DNA of 62,934 nt, from the NCBI RefSeq assembly GCF_010667645.1, contig NZ_WHZV01000012.1, positions 1 through 62,934 on the forward strand, in the 5' to 3' direction. Made by a program: the position numbers and the translations under genes. Source of the DNA: Bifidobacterium platyrrhinorum (GTDB lineage Bacteria; Actinomycetota; Actinomycetes; Actinomycetales; Bifidobacteriaceae). Shown piece by piece: positions 17,676 through 24,934 of this stretch. Position 1 is the stretch's first letter, and every line of letters begins with the position of its first letter. A model generated the notes under the pieces. The model was not told where the DNA came from. It did not search any database and saw only the letters and a program-made list of their open reading frames with translations.

Positions 17676-17942
17676 TCACTTGGAGGCGAGTCGCATGGGG
17701 TTGTATGTGACGCCGAACGCGGCGGCGAGGATGCCGGCCGCGCTGGAGATGTAGGCGCCGACCTGCGGGTCGCCGAAAGCCGAGACGCCGAGGCCGACGA
17801 GTCCGATGATGAGGGTGAGCACGTAGATGCCGGTGCGGACGGTGTCGTTGAACATGGGCGTGTACGTGGATGTGGGTTCGGTGACGTGTTCGCTCTGGTC
17901 GATCGCGGACGTGTCGGTGTCGTGGGCTGCATGGTCTGCCAT
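17676..17942 (-). CDS. Phage holin
   Basis: An 88-residue protein with a polar N-terminus and two hydrophobic segments (about 38-56 and 63-79), matching a common actinophage holin layout (TGIYVLTLIIGLVGLGVSAF, then VGAYISSAAGILAAAFGV). It would form the membrane lesion that releases or activates the endolysin. It sits 26 bases downstream of the endolysin gene and is the last gene before the late terminator. Confidence 0.8.
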   Translation of the reverse strand: MADHAAHDTDTSAIDQSEHVTEPTSTYTPMFNDTVRTGIYVLTLIIGLVGLGVSAFGDPQVGAYISSAAGILAAAFGVTYNPMRLASK

Positions 17943-17968
17943 GAGGTTCCTTCCTGATTGTCGGTGGG

Positions 17969-18757
17969 TTAGAAGCGGCCGGTGTTGAGCCGGGTCTGGA
18001 GGGCGCGTACGGTGGCGGGGCCGAAGGAGGCGTCCTGCGTGACGCCGAGGTGGGCTTGGATGGCCTTGATGGTCTTGGGTCCGAGGAGTCCGTCATGCTT
18101 GAGGCCGAGTGTGCGCTGTACGGCGCCGATGAGCTGGGAGCCCCTACCCCCGTAGGAGACGGCGCTCGTGTCGAGCGCGGGCCTCCAGTAGGTCTTCTGG
18201 TCGGGGACGACCTGACCCGAGATGACCCCGTCGACCGGGGTACCCATGACGGCCTGCCATTTGCTGACGGTCGCGGTGCCGCACGAGCCGTCCACCTTGA
18301 GCGGTCCGACCGTGATGACCGTGTCGGCGCCGTAGCGCAGGTAGCAGTTCCACGGGTACGAGTAGTAGGCGCGCACATTGGTCTCGCGGCCGGTCTGGTC
18401 GCCCGCCTTGCCTCCCGACGCCTTGCCACGCTCGTCGATGCTCGCCTGGGCGAGCATGCCATTGCCGAGGTAGACGGCGACGTGGTGGATGTCGTTGAGG
18501 AGGATGTCGCCGGGGCGGGGGTTGCCGTCGGCGGGCAGGCGACGCCACCCGCGCGCGGTCAGATTGCTCGACATGTTGCCGGTGTAGGTGGCGCCGCCGG
18601 TGTCGAAGCCCGCCTCCCTGAGCGCGTGGATGACCAGGCTGGAGCAATCGCATTCGCCGCCGGGCCTGATGTCCCAGCGGTTCGACTGGTCATAGCCGAG
18701 GGACACGGACGCGCACCAGTAGCGCATCCGGTTGACGAGAGTGTTGAGATTGCCCAT
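17969..18757 (-). CDS. Endolysin: cysteine hydrolase with C-terminal cell-wall-binding domain
   Basis: A 262-residue lysin. The N-terminal catalytic domain has GGECDCSSLVIHAL (Cys36/Cys38) and DIHHVAVYLGNG (His91/His92), the Cys-His arrangement of Amidase_5/NlpC-P60-like phage hydrolases. The C-terminal half (about 180-262) carries two peptidoglycan-binding-type repeats (LKHDGLLGPKTIKAIQAHLG and the following copy with FGPATVRALQTRL). No signal peptide is visible, so export depends on the holin. The start overlaps the preceding stop (TGATG). Confidence 0.88.
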   Translation of the reverse strand: MGNLNTLVNRMRYWCASVSLGYDQSNRWDIRPGGECDCSSLVIHALREAGFDTGGATYTGNMSSNLTARGWRRLPADGNPRPGDILLNDIHHVAVYLGNGMLAQASIDERGKASGGKAGDQTGRETNVRAYYSYPWNCYLRYGADTVITVGPLKVDGSCGTATVSKWQAVMGTPVDGVISGQVVPDQKTYWRPALDTSAVSYGGRGSQLIGAVQRTLGLKHDGLLGPKTIKAIQAHLGVTQDASFGPATVRALQTRLNTGRF

Positions 18758-18891
18758 CAGGCGGCCTCCCCCTCGTCGGCGGCGCCCTCAGCGGCAGTGA
18801 GCGCCTGTTCGGATTCGAGTTCACTCATGGGCTGGATATTGTCGGGCGGCAGGCTGTCGCCCTGCGGCTGGACGGTTGGCTCAGTGGTCAT
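18757..18891 (-). CDS. Short acidic protein (44 aa) upstream of endolysin
   Basis: A 44-residue acidic, unstructured-looking peptide (PQGDSLPPDNIQ, ELESEQ) starting at 18891 after AAAGGAG. It overlaps the preceding gene by 11 bases and the endolysin start by one. Its tight fit in the operon supports translation; it may simply couple endolysin translation. No family known. Confidence 0.55.
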   Translation of the reverse strand: MTTEPTVQPQGDSLPPDNIQPMSELESEQALTAAEGAADEGEAA

Positions 18892-19105
18892 GGTCTTCTC
18901 CTTTCATGCGGTGGATATGATGAAGCCCCTCAACCGGGTGGCCGAGGGGCTTGGAATACTGGCCGCTCCAATGACGGGGCGGCATGGGATACGGGCGCGC
19001 GTGGGGACTGCATCTGGCTTCCATCCAGTCCATCCAGAGGACCAGAAGACCGAGCAGCAGGATGGCGGCGACGCACGCGCCCGCGACGAGCAGGATCCTC
19101 ACCAT
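18881..19105 (-). CDS. Small membrane protein of the lysis region
   Basis: A 74-residue protein with one N-terminal membrane helix (ILLVAGACVAAILLLGLLVLW), then WMEARCSPHARPYP and a histidine-rich tail (GLHHIHRMKGEDHDH). It overlaps the neighbours on both sides. Position between fibre and endolysin genes suggests a lysis accessory (spanin-, antiholin- or signal-anchor-like), but there is no diagnostic motif. Confidence 0.6.
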   Translation of the reverse strand: MVRILLVAGACVAAILLLGLLVLWMDWMEARCSPHARPYPMPPRHWSGQYSKPLGHPVEGLHHIHRMKGEDHDH

Positions 19106-19203
19106 GAGACCGCTCCCAACGCGAGAATCACGCCGACGCCGAGGACGGCGAGCAGGACGGCGACGCCGAGGACGGCTATGAGCAGATCCGGGAGGGGACG
19201 CAT
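19099..19203 (-). CDS. Single-helix peptide (34 aa)
   Basis: A 34-residue peptide that is almost entirely one hydrophobic helix (LLIAVLGVAVLLAVLGVGVI), with AAAGGAG six bases before its ATG at 19203. The stop overlaps the next gene. It may be a small holin or lysis modulator. Its short length and repetitive GTC/GGC codons make it uncertain. Confidence 0.5.
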   Translation of the reverse strand: MRPLPDLLIAVLGVAVLLAVLGVGVILALGAVSW

Positions 19204-19213
19204 GGGTGCTCCT

Positions 19214-19691
19214 TTACTTGGTTTTGGTGAGGATGGGTGTGATGTCCGCGTCGACGGTGGTGCCGTTGCGGGCGACCACGCTGAGCGTGATCGTCGCGGG
19301 CTCGGTGAGCGTGAAGGAGGCCTGATCCCGTTGCTGGTGTTCATGATCGTGCCGTCCGGCAGTAGGGCCTGCGCGTACAGGTTTTTCACGTCGCCGGAGA
19401 CCGTGCCGGCGACCGAGTATTCGCCGGCCTCCAACTGGATGGTCTGGTTGACCCCGCCCCAGTCCGTCACCGTGCCCGTGGCGTGGATGCTTCCCGGCGT
19501 GGGGCCCGTCGTGTAGACGACGCCGTTTATGGTCTTCGGCAGCATGGAATCGAGGATGGGGAACACGCCGGCCGGGTAGATGGTGACGGGGATGGTCTTG
19601 GTAACACCGTCACCACAGGTAATGGTCAGGTGGGTGGTGCCGGGAGTGAGCGCGGAAACCGCAAGCCCCCCCCCCTAAATGTTTCGGACAT
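19214..19691 (-). CDS. Phase-variable fibre module 4, out of frame as sequenced
   Basis: The gene starts at 19691 (MSETFRGG) after an AGGAG site. Ten G residues follow codon 6, and in this state translation ends after 21 residues. With 8 or 11 G it would continue through LTPGTTHLTITCGDGVTK, TIPVTIYPAG and FPILDSMLPKTINGVVYTTG. A second frame change lies near 19322: the expected C-terminus (ASFTLTEPATITLSVVARNG, then DITPILTKTK) is in another frame. So this copy is doubly out of frame: a switched-off or decaying paralogue of the module at 21122-21682. The fold is probably a small beta domain of a tail fibre. Confidence 0.6.
19666..19675 (-). repeat. Poly-G tract T1 (10 G), OFF
   Basis: The homopolymer follows codons MSETFR of the fibre module. 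With 10 G the frame is wrong; 8 or 11 would restore it. Confidence 0.8.
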
Positions 19692-19719
19692 GGTTTTCTC
19701 CTTTATTGGTTGGGTGTGG

Positions 19720-20073
19720 TCAGGGTCGGATGAGGCGCGGGTGGAGGGTCGCGTCGACCGTGCTGCCGGGCTGGTCGGTGTAGATGCGCGCGGTCCATTC
19801 GCCGGTCTCGGTGACCTCGAACCGGCCCGTGGTCGGCTGGGTCGTGCCCGGGTCGCCGTTGTAGACGGCCGCGGTGGCGCCCGTGCCGGTCTCGTTGGGG
19901 AGCATGAGGTACGAGCCCGGGGTGAGGGTGATGGGTTGGGTCCATGCGGTCCATGCGGTCGGGGTGCCCGTGAGCGTGTACCCGCCGGCGCCATCGGGGG
20001 TGATGGTCACGCCGTTGCTGGCGCCGGCCTGGAACGTGGGCCACAGGTTCGCTAACTCAAATCCCCCCCCCCC
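19720..20073 (-). CDS. Fibre C-terminal module reached only by poly-G slippage
   Basis: This frame has no start codon of its own with a ribosome site. It encodes ELANLWPTFQAGASNGVTIT, then GTPTAWTAWTQPITLTPGSY and ends GSTVDATLHPRLIRP. That is clearly paralogous to the module at 20621-21077 (NKWALPTLPATANGITFT, LPAGEYTLEHTLGSG). It joins in frame to the upstream module (20052-20582) if tract T2 has 9 or 12 G. It therefore looks like an optional C-terminal extension of that protein. Confidence 0.5.
   Translation of the reverse strand, partial: GGGGFELANLWPTFQAGASNGVTITPDGAGGYTLTGTPTAWTAWTQPITLTPGSYLMLPNETGTGATAAVYNGDPGTTQPTTGRFEVTETGEWTARIYTDQPGSTVDATLHPRLIRP
20048..20058 (+). repeat. Imperfect sixth copy of the inversion-site core
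   Basis: TTCGCTAACTC matches the recombinase-site core TTCGCTAACCC at 10 of 11 bases. It lies in the plus orientation at the start of the slippage-dependent module and 4 bases from poly-G tract T2. It is about 3.6 kb from the nearest bona fide site, so it may be a relic, a weak site or chance. Confidence 0.35.
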
Positions 20074-20582
20074 GCGAGCGTCGTGTCGTCGGGGCGCATC
20101 CACGGCAATGCGGTCGTGCCCTCGTTGAGGGTGATCTTCAGGTTGCCGGATACGGGGCCGGCGGTGCTGCCGCCTTTGTAGACGCGCAAGATCAGGGTCT
20201 TCATGCTCGCGTCCACGGTGAACGACTGGTTGTTCTTGCCTTGGTAGACGCTCGCGCCGCCGGTCGTGTCCGCCTTGCGGACGGACGCGATCATGGCCGA
20301 CGGGACGCTGCCCTCATAGCTGAGGGTCACGGTCCTGCCGATGAGCATGCTCATGTCGAGCTCCCATTGGACGCCCCTGCCGACTTCCACGTCCCCGGCC
20401 GACGACAGGTCGAGACTGCCGTCCGCCGTGACCGTGGCCTTCAAATTGCTGGCTTCCGCGGGCCCGTACGACAGGAGGTTCGTGGATTTCACGGTGACGG
20501 GAATGGTTTTCGTGATGGAGCCGGTTTTGAGGTTGAGGCTGGTGGAGCCCATAGTTTTGCCGGTGATTGATAACGCGCCCAT
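20052..20582 (-). CDS. Fibre module 3 with C-terminal poly-G switch
   Basis: A 176-residue protein starting at 20582 after AAGGAGG. Its N-terminus (LSITGKTMGSTSLNLKTGSI, then TKTIPVTV) is the same linker found in its paralogues but lacks the MSExFRGG/poly-G opening. A carbohydrate-binding-like beta domain follows (LLSYGPAEASN to LKITLNEGTTALPW). As sequenced it ends GGGDLS in an 11-G tract. With 9 or 12 G it would read on into the next module. It is part of an array of tail-tip proteins, each preceded by the same ribosome site. Confidence 0.7.
   Translation of the reverse strand: MGALSITGKTMGSTSLNLKTGSITKTIPVTVKSTNLLSYGPAEASNLKATVTADGSLDLSSAGDVEVGRGVQWELDMSMLIGRTVTLSYEGSVPSAMIASVRKADTTGGASVYQGKNNQSFTVDASMKTLILRVYKGGSTAGPVSGNLKITLNEGTTALPWMRPDDTTLAGGGDLS
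20063..20073 (-). repeat. Poly-G tract T2 (11 G), module-fusion switch
   Basis: The tract sits near the 3' end of fibre module 3. With 11 or 10 G a stop codon follows within four codons; with 9 or 12 G translation fuses to the 19720-20073 module. Confidence 0.75.
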
Positions 20583-20602
20583 ATTGGGGCCTCCTTATGA
20601 AG

Positions 20603-20622
20603 AAAGCCCCAATCGGGGCTTT
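20603..20622 (-). terminator. Intermodule hairpin
   Basis: AAAGCCCC and GGGGCTTT arms with a 4-base loop overlap the stop codon of the 20621-21077 module. On the minus strand they are followed by CTTCAT. It probably attenuates transcription between fibre genes. Confidence 0.6.
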
Positions 20623-21077
20623 AGTTGAGTTTCCTGAGGATGGGGGTGATGGCCTGGTCGACGGTCTTGGAGGGCGGGACGCTGACGATCATCTGGTAGT
20701 CGCCAGCCGGGATCGTCGCCCTGTTCACGCTGGAATGCGAGAACAAATCGACCGTGCCGTCCGGGCTTTTCAATTCGCAGAACAGGCTGTCGCCGCTGCC
20801 GAGCGTGTGTTCGAGCGTGTACTCGCCGGCCGGCAGGGCCGTGGTGGTGCGGACGGTCGCCCACCCGGTCGACGTGCCCTCCGCATGCACCATCCCGTCG
20901 CCGGCCGCGGTGAACGTGATGCCGTTGGCGGTGGCGGGCAGGGTGGGCAACGCCCATTTGTTCTCCCACACGCTGACCGGGATGGTCTTTACGATGCTGC
21001 CGGCGGTGATGGTGATGAGGGTGTCGCCCTCCTTGAGGGCGCGGACGCTAGCCCCCCCCCCTGAATGCTTCGCCCAT
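20621..21077 (-). CDS. Phase-variable fibre module 2, out of frame as sequenced
   Basis: The gene starts at 21077 (MGEAFRGG) seven bases after AAGGAGG. Ten G residues lead straight to a TAG stop after nine codons. With 9 or 12 G it would encode ASVRALKEGDTLITITAGSI, VKTIPVSVWENKWALPTLPA and so on to ITPILRKLN, about 151 residues. The downstream reading frame is intact and conserved with its paralogues, so this looks like a switched-off gene, not a decayed one. Likely a tail-tip or fibre subunit. Confidence 0.7.
21052..21061 (-). repeat. Poly-G tract T3 (10 G), OFF
   Basis: The homopolymer follows codons MGEAFR. With 10 G a TAG arrives immediately; 9 or 12 G gives the full-length protein. Confidence 0.8.
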
Positions 21078-21101
21078 ATTGGGGCCTCCTTGTGATGGGA
21101 A

Positions 21102-21119
21102 AAGCCCCGTATGGGGCTT
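21102..21119 (-). terminator. Intermodule hairpin
   Basis: AAGCCCC/GGGGCTT arms just after the stop codon of the 21122-21682 gene, followed on the minus strand by TTCCC. Same design as the hairpin at 20603-20622. Confidence 0.6.
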
Positions 21120-21121
21120 GC

Positions 21122-21682
21122 TTATTCGATGTATTCGCTGGTCCGCATGATGGCGAGCCGTGTGACGGTGAACGGGGTGGTGGTGAACACGCCGATGCGC
21201 ATTTCGACCTGCGTGGCCTTGTCGGGCAGGACGGCGTCGAGCCGGTAATGGCCGGGCGTGACCGTGGCGGGCGCCTGCAGCGTCGCCACCGGCGAGTACA
21301 AGCCGTCGGGTCCGACGGCGATGACCCTGAGCAGTCCGTCCGCCAAGCCCATGCTCGCCAATGTGGGACCCGTGTAGTCCAATCCGACCGTGACCTTGGA
21401 GCCGAAACCCGCCGGTAGGGTCACGACGGTCGCGACCCTCTGGTCCGTGACCCCGGCCGCGCCCGTCAAGGTCATGGTCCCGCCCGTGATCGCGAACGAG
21501 GGAATGGTCTTGTTGTCGAACGAGTTGACCGTGAAGATGGCGTTGGGCCAGTCCTTGAGCAGGTTCTCCCGCACGATGACGGGCATGGTTTTCACGACAC
21601 CATTATCGGCCGTGAGCTTCAGGCTCGTCTCACCCGGGACGAGGCCGGTTACGGCCACCCCCCCCCTAAAAGATTCACTCAT
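21122..21682 (-). CDS. Phase-variable fibre module 1, in frame (ON)
   Basis: A 186-residue protein from the ATG at 21682, nine bases after AAGGAG. It opens MSESFRGG across a 9-G tract that is in frame here. It continues with the shared linker (VAVTGLVPGETSLKLTADNG, VVKTMPVIV) and then a predicted beta-sandwich domain (LLKDWPNAIFTVNSFDNKTI to FTVTRLAIMRTSEYIE). That domain looks like a lectin or carbohydrate-binding module. It is the only tract-led member of the array in frame as sequenced. Cell-surface adhesion on the virion tail is the likely role, inferred from position. Confidence 0.75.
   Translation of the reverse strand: MSESFRGGVAVTGLVPGETSLKLTADNGVVKTMPVIVRENLLKDWPNAIFTVNSFDNKTIPSFAITGGTMTLTGAAGVTDQRVATVVTLPAGFGSKVTVGLDYTGPTLASMGLADGLLRVIAVGPDGLYSPVATLQAPATVTPGHYRLDAVLPDKATQVEMRIGVFTTTPFTVTRLAIMRTSEYIE
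21658..21666 (-). repeat. Poly-G tract T4 (9 G), ON
   Basis: The homopolymer sits directly after codons MSESFR. Gain or loss of one G would truncate the protein. Confidence 0.8.
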
Positions 21683-21688
21683 AATCAA

Positions 21689-22390
21689 TCACTCCTTGTT
21701 GATGGCTGCGATGGTCTTATCGAGAATGTCCGCCGTATACTCCTGCGGCGCGTACGCGGGCAGGATACTCACGTCGAGGGTCGTGGATTCGCCCACGCGC
21801 AATGTCACCGACTCCGGTGAGACCGTGATGCCGGTCGGTTTCGCGTCGCCCACCACGGCCACCGTCTCGTCCCCGCTGACGGCGGTGAACTCCTGCGACG
21901 CTTCCGCGGGCAGGATTTTCACCTGAAGGTTCATGGATTCGCCCGCACGCAGGGTCACCGAGCCCACGGGCCTGCCCGCGTCATCCGATACGCTGACGGA
22001 CTCCGGCGCGTACGCGCACGCAATGCTCAGCGCGGCGGACGTGAAACCCGCCACCCGTGCCGTGACCAGCGCCGTACCGCCGTGCCTCCACGACACCGTG
22101 TTGCCGGAGACCGTGGCCACGCTCGTGTCCAGGCTCGACCACGTCACACCCCGGTCGGTCAGCAGATCGGACTGGTGGCCGTCCGCATACGTGGCACGAG
22201 CCGCAAGAGCGACCGTGTCATCGACGGGCAGGCTCGTGGGCGCCGGCTTGCCGTCCGTCGAGAGAATCTCGATTTTGGTGACCGTGTCCGCGGGGGTCGG
22301 CCAGACGATACGGCCGTTATAGAGCGCGTTCAGGGGCCTTCCGTTCAGATACGGCCGGCCTATCGGTTTGCCATTCAGGAGTACCGGCAT
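21689..22390 (-). CDS. Phage protein with Ig-like (Big_2-type) domains
   Basis: A 233-residue protein. The N-terminus LLNGKPIGRPYLNGRPLNAL is a short repeat-like peptide. Then come about two and a half bacterial Ig-like domains, recognisable from WSSLDTSVATVSGNTVSW and VSPESVTLRVGESTTLDVSI (and PEXASQEFTA in each copy). Such domains decorate phage structural proteins and bind carbohydrates weakly. The last repeat is closely similar to the Ig domain appended to the major capsid protein at 36056-36223, suggesting spread of one domain through the phage. Confidence 0.75.
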   Translation of the reverse strand: MPVLLNGKPIGRPYLNGRPLNALYNGRIVWPTPADTVTKIEILSTDGKPAPTSLPVDDTVALAARATYADGHQSDLLTDRGVTWSSLDTSVATVSGNTVSWRHGGTALVTARVAGFTSAALSIACAYAPESVSVSDDAGRPVGSVTLRAGESMNLQVKILPAEASQEFTAVSGDETVAVVGDAKPTGITVSPESVTLRVGESTTLDVSILPAYAPQEYTADILDKTIAAINKE

Positions 22391-22392
22391 GG

Positions 22393-23142
22393 CTAGTCCT
22401 CCACCGTGGCGGCCGTGGTGTCCTGCACGGCGTCGAGATCACTGCCGGCCTGCGCTGCCTTGTCGCGTACGGATGCGACGGCCTCGTCGATCGCGACGGC
22501 CGCCTGCGAGCCCTTCGCGTCGATCTCGGCCCTGACCGACGCCGCGTGCTCGCCGACCATGGACGCGGAGGCGACCGCGTCCGACACGACGCCCGCGTCC
22601 GACACGGCACGGGTCTTCATGGCCGCGACCGTGGCCGCGTTCGTCTCGGCGAACGCCTTCAACTGGTCGAGCGACTCCATCACCTCGCGCGCCATGGAGA
22701 CGGTCGTGTCCGCGAAATACAGGACCAGCTTCGTCGGATTCGCCGCCGACAGGGGCTCCGCGCTGGTCTGCGAGCCCGTGAGCATCCAATTCACCAACGG
22801 ACTGTCCGCCACGGCGAGCGGCTGGCCCGTGGCCGGATCCACGTCCACCAGATCCGCGTACTCCACCTGCGTTTGCGAGGAGGGGACCTCCACGTAGCGG
22901 GTGAAGGCGAGCGGCGTGTCGGCGAGTTCGACGACCTGCCAGACGAACGCGGGCGTGGTCGGCAGCAGGTCCACCGTGCCCTCGCCCTTGTCGTCGAGCG
23001 TCAGCTCGAACGCCTCGGCGACCACGAGATGCTTCTCCGTGTCGAAATGCCGGCGGACCGGGCGGAAGCGGACCACGCCCGCCACGCCGGCGAGCGTGCC
23101 GTCCGCCAACGGCTTCTTGATGCTGATGTGCACCTGTGTCAT
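22393..23142 (-). CDS. Tail or baseplate protein
   Basis: A 249-residue protein with a beta-rich N-terminal half (RFRPVRRHFDTEKHLVVAEA, then FVWQVVELADTPLAFTRYVE). The helical C-terminal half is alanine-rich, repetitive and coiled-coil-like (VGEHAASVRAEIDAKGSQAA). This mixture is typical of baseplate or fibre-adapter proteins of siphophages. It lies between the recombinase region and the fibre array and is probably cotranscribed with the latter. No precise family. Confidence 0.65.
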   Translation of the reverse strand: MTQVHISIKKPLADGTLAGVAGVVRFRPVRRHFDTEKHLVVAEAFELTLDDKGEGTVDLLPTTPAFVWQVVELADTPLAFTRYVEVPSSQTQVEYADLVDVDPATGQPLAVADSPLVNWMLTGSQTSAEPLSAANPTKLVLYFADTTVSMAREVMESLDQLKAFAETNAATVAAMKTRAVSDAGVVSDAVASASMVGEHAASVRAEIDAKGSQAAVAIDEAVASVRDKAAQAGSDLDAVQDTTAATVED

Positions 23143-23171
23143 ACTGTCTCCTTACTTCAAATGGTTGATGC

Positions 23172-23588
23172 TTACCGGTAGGTCCAGTCGCAGCCGGCCT
23201 CGCGGCGCAGGTAATCCTGGCGCAACGCGTCGTAGCGCGTATGCCCCAGACCGTTGCCGCCCAATTCGAGGTATTCCTTGCCGGCCTCCAACTGCCGCTC
23301 ATGCTGGGTACGACTGTTGGTGTGCGCGAACATCTCGACGCGGAGCACGTCCAGACGGATCGCGCGCCGTTCCCGCTCCGACTCCTCGAGACGTTCGAAA
23401 TCCCGCTCCAGCTTCGCCTGCAGGTCGCGGATCGTGGTCGAATCTGCCAGCGCCTGGTCGAGACGGTCGCGCGTGATGGTCGACTCGTGCGCGTCCACAC
23501 GGCGCAGGATCCACCCGCATACCGTGCCCCCGCACGTGGTGATCAAGGCGACCAGGATCGTCACCCAGGCCGGCAAGGACGTCATCAT
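23172..23588 (-). CDS. Membrane-anchored coiled-coil protein
   Basis: A 138-residue protein with an N-terminal membrane helix (WVTILVALITTCGGTVCGWI) and then a long charged helix (RDLQAKLERDFERLEESERE) that should form a coiled coil. A GAAGGGA site precedes the paired ATG codons at 23588/23585. The layout resembles small phage proteins encoded near holins and tail tips. Divergent from the recombinase gene, with only 86 bases between starts. Confidence 0.6.
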   Translation of the reverse strand: MMTSLPAWVTILVALITTCGGTVCGWILRRVDAHESTITRDRLDQALADSTTIRDLQAKLERDFERLEESERERRAIRLDVLRVEMFAHTNSRTQHERQLEAGKEYLELGGNGLGHTRYDALRQDYLRREAGCDWTYR

Positions 23589-23608
23589 CGGACTCCCTTC
23601 GGGATAGT

Positions 23609-23663
23609 GGAAAACCCACACGCGTCCCGCAGGCGGACCGGCCGCCAGACGTGTGGGATTTCC
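23609..23663. promoter_or_regulatory. Long inverted repeat in front of the recombinase gene
   Basis: 14-base arms (23609-23622 and 23650-23663, one mismatch) flank a second small GCGG/CCGC stem. The right arm ends directly before the GGAGGA ribosome site of the recombinase. It could be a transcription terminator protecting the gene, a translational control hairpin or a recombinase-binding operator. Confidence 0.55.
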
Positions 23664-23674
23664 GGAGGAAAAGA

Positions 23675-24544
23675 ATGATCTTGAAGGACTACTGGACGAC
23701 CCGCTTCCACCCCTACTGCGCGCAGGCGCTGCGTGAATCCACACTGGTCGGCTACGAGTCGGCGTGGCGACGCCACATCCGGCCCACGTTCGGCGACATG
23801 GAGTTGTCCGCGGTCACGGTGGAGGCCGTGGACGCGTGGCTCGCGGCTTTCGACAAGCCGGGCGCCGCACGCAAGGCGTGGGCCGTATTGCGCGCCATGC
23901 TCCGCCGCGCCATCCGCTGGGGATTGCTCGACGAGGACATCACGCGCCGCGACATCCGACTGCCACAACGCCGTCGCTACGAGCCGACCCTGTTGACCGT
24001 GCGACAGACACGGCAGCTCCTCCGCGGCTTCTACGGGCACGAACTCGAGGCATGGCTCATCTGCGCCGCAACCTGCGGGCTCAGAACCGAGGAAGGCTAC
24101 GGACTCACATGGACCGACATCGACCTGAGACGCGGCGTCCTCCATGTAGAGCGAGGATTGCAATGGGTCAAAGGGCATGAAGCCGTCGTCGAGCCGAAGA
24201 CCGAGTTGAGTCGGCGCACGCTGCCCCTGCCCCGCTTCGCCGTCAAACGATTGCGCGAACTCAAACCCAAGACGGGAGGCCGGCTCATCAGCGAGCGCAC
24301 ACCCCCGCAGGTCGCGAGGGCGTACACATCATGGTGCAAGCGGCATAATCTGCCGCACGTGCCGGCACGCAACCTCCGACATAGCTGGGCCACCAACGCC
24401 TTGCACGCCGGCGCCGACATCGCCGTGGTCAGCCGCATGCTCGGCCACTCGGACATCAAAACCACCGCCGCCTACTACCTCAAGCCCGACATCACCGCCT
24501 TGAGAGACGCCCAACGCCTCTACGAGCGGGCTTTAATTGACTGA
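23675..24544 (+). CDS. Tyrosine recombinase of the tail-tip inversion (Rin-type) system
   Basis: A 289-residue tyrosine recombinase starting at 23675 after GGAGGA. It has an N-terminal SAM-like core-binding domain (TLVGYESAWRRHIRPTFGDM) and a catalytic domain with Arg in TCGLRTEEGYGL, the RNLRHSWATNAL box, LGHSDIKTTAAYY with the likely nucleophilic tyrosine, and an intact C-terminus. It runs opposite to the tail operon and ends 14 bases before the first inversion site. The prophage has its own integrase at the right end. The best reading is a dedicated invertase for the receptor-binding gene cassettes. Confidence 0.85.
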   Translation: MILKDYWTTRFHPYCAQALRESTLVGYESAWRRHIRPTFGDMELSAVTVEAVDAWLAAFDKPGAARKAWAVLRAMLRRAIRWGLLDEDITRRDIRLPQRRRYEPTLLTVRQTRQLLRGFYGHELEAWLICAATCGLRTEEGYGLTWTDIDLRRGVLHVERGLQWVKGHEAVVEPKTELSRRTLPLPRFAVKRLRELKPKTGGRLISERTPPQVARAYTSWCKRHNLPHVPARNLRHSWATNALHAGADIAVVSRMLGHSDIKTTAAYYLKPDITALRDAQRLYERALID

Positions 24545-24558
24545 GAGATTCTAAGGGT

Positions 24559-24569
24559 TTCGCTAACCC
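24559..24569 (+). repeat. Inversion site E (opposite orientation)
   Basis: TTCGCTAACCC on the plus strand, 14 bases after the recombinase stop. Being the only copy in this orientation, it is the pivot for inversion with sites A-D. Confidence 0.8.
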
Positions 24570-24934
24570 AGACGCCGTTGCGCGCGAAGTTCGACTGGCA
24601 GGACACGGGGTCCTTCGCTGCGGATTCGTACGGCGGGGGCATGGAAATCATCGTCGACCAAAGGAACCGGTTGCTGCACGTGCACCTGTCCGGTTTCAAG
24701 CTCCGCGTGGGCCTGCCCGGCTCGTTCGCGGTGTTCCATTGGAAGTCCGGGCCGAAGCCATCCCAGACCATCGACCTCGGATGCCTGTGGTCGATCCCGT
24801 CCGGCAATTTCGCGAATCAGGCGCGATGGCAGACCAACGGTGACGTCGCGGTCGTCGGCGGCGGCAACGCCGACGACCGTCTGATCCACACTCCCCGCAC
24901 CCTGCCCATCCCCGACGGGGTCACGTTCGGCTAG
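24559..24934 (+). CDS. Silent RBP C-terminal module 5 (inverted)
   Basis: From site E the frame reads SLTQTPLRAKFDWQDTGSFA and continues to TLPIPDGVTFG, about 125 residues, with no start codon or ribosome site. It is a beta-rich domain (LHVHLSGFKLRVGLPGSFAV) unrelated at sequence level to the expressed module. Inversion between sites E and A would attach it in frame to the constant region of the receptor-binding protein. Its TAG stop overlaps the stop of the convergent module 4. Confidence 0.75.

Noticed and set aside
23675..24544. The internal tyrosine recombinase as the integrase of a second nested element
   Set aside because: No att-like direct repeats flank it, and the only repeats nearby are the in-frame sites at the starts of RBP modules.
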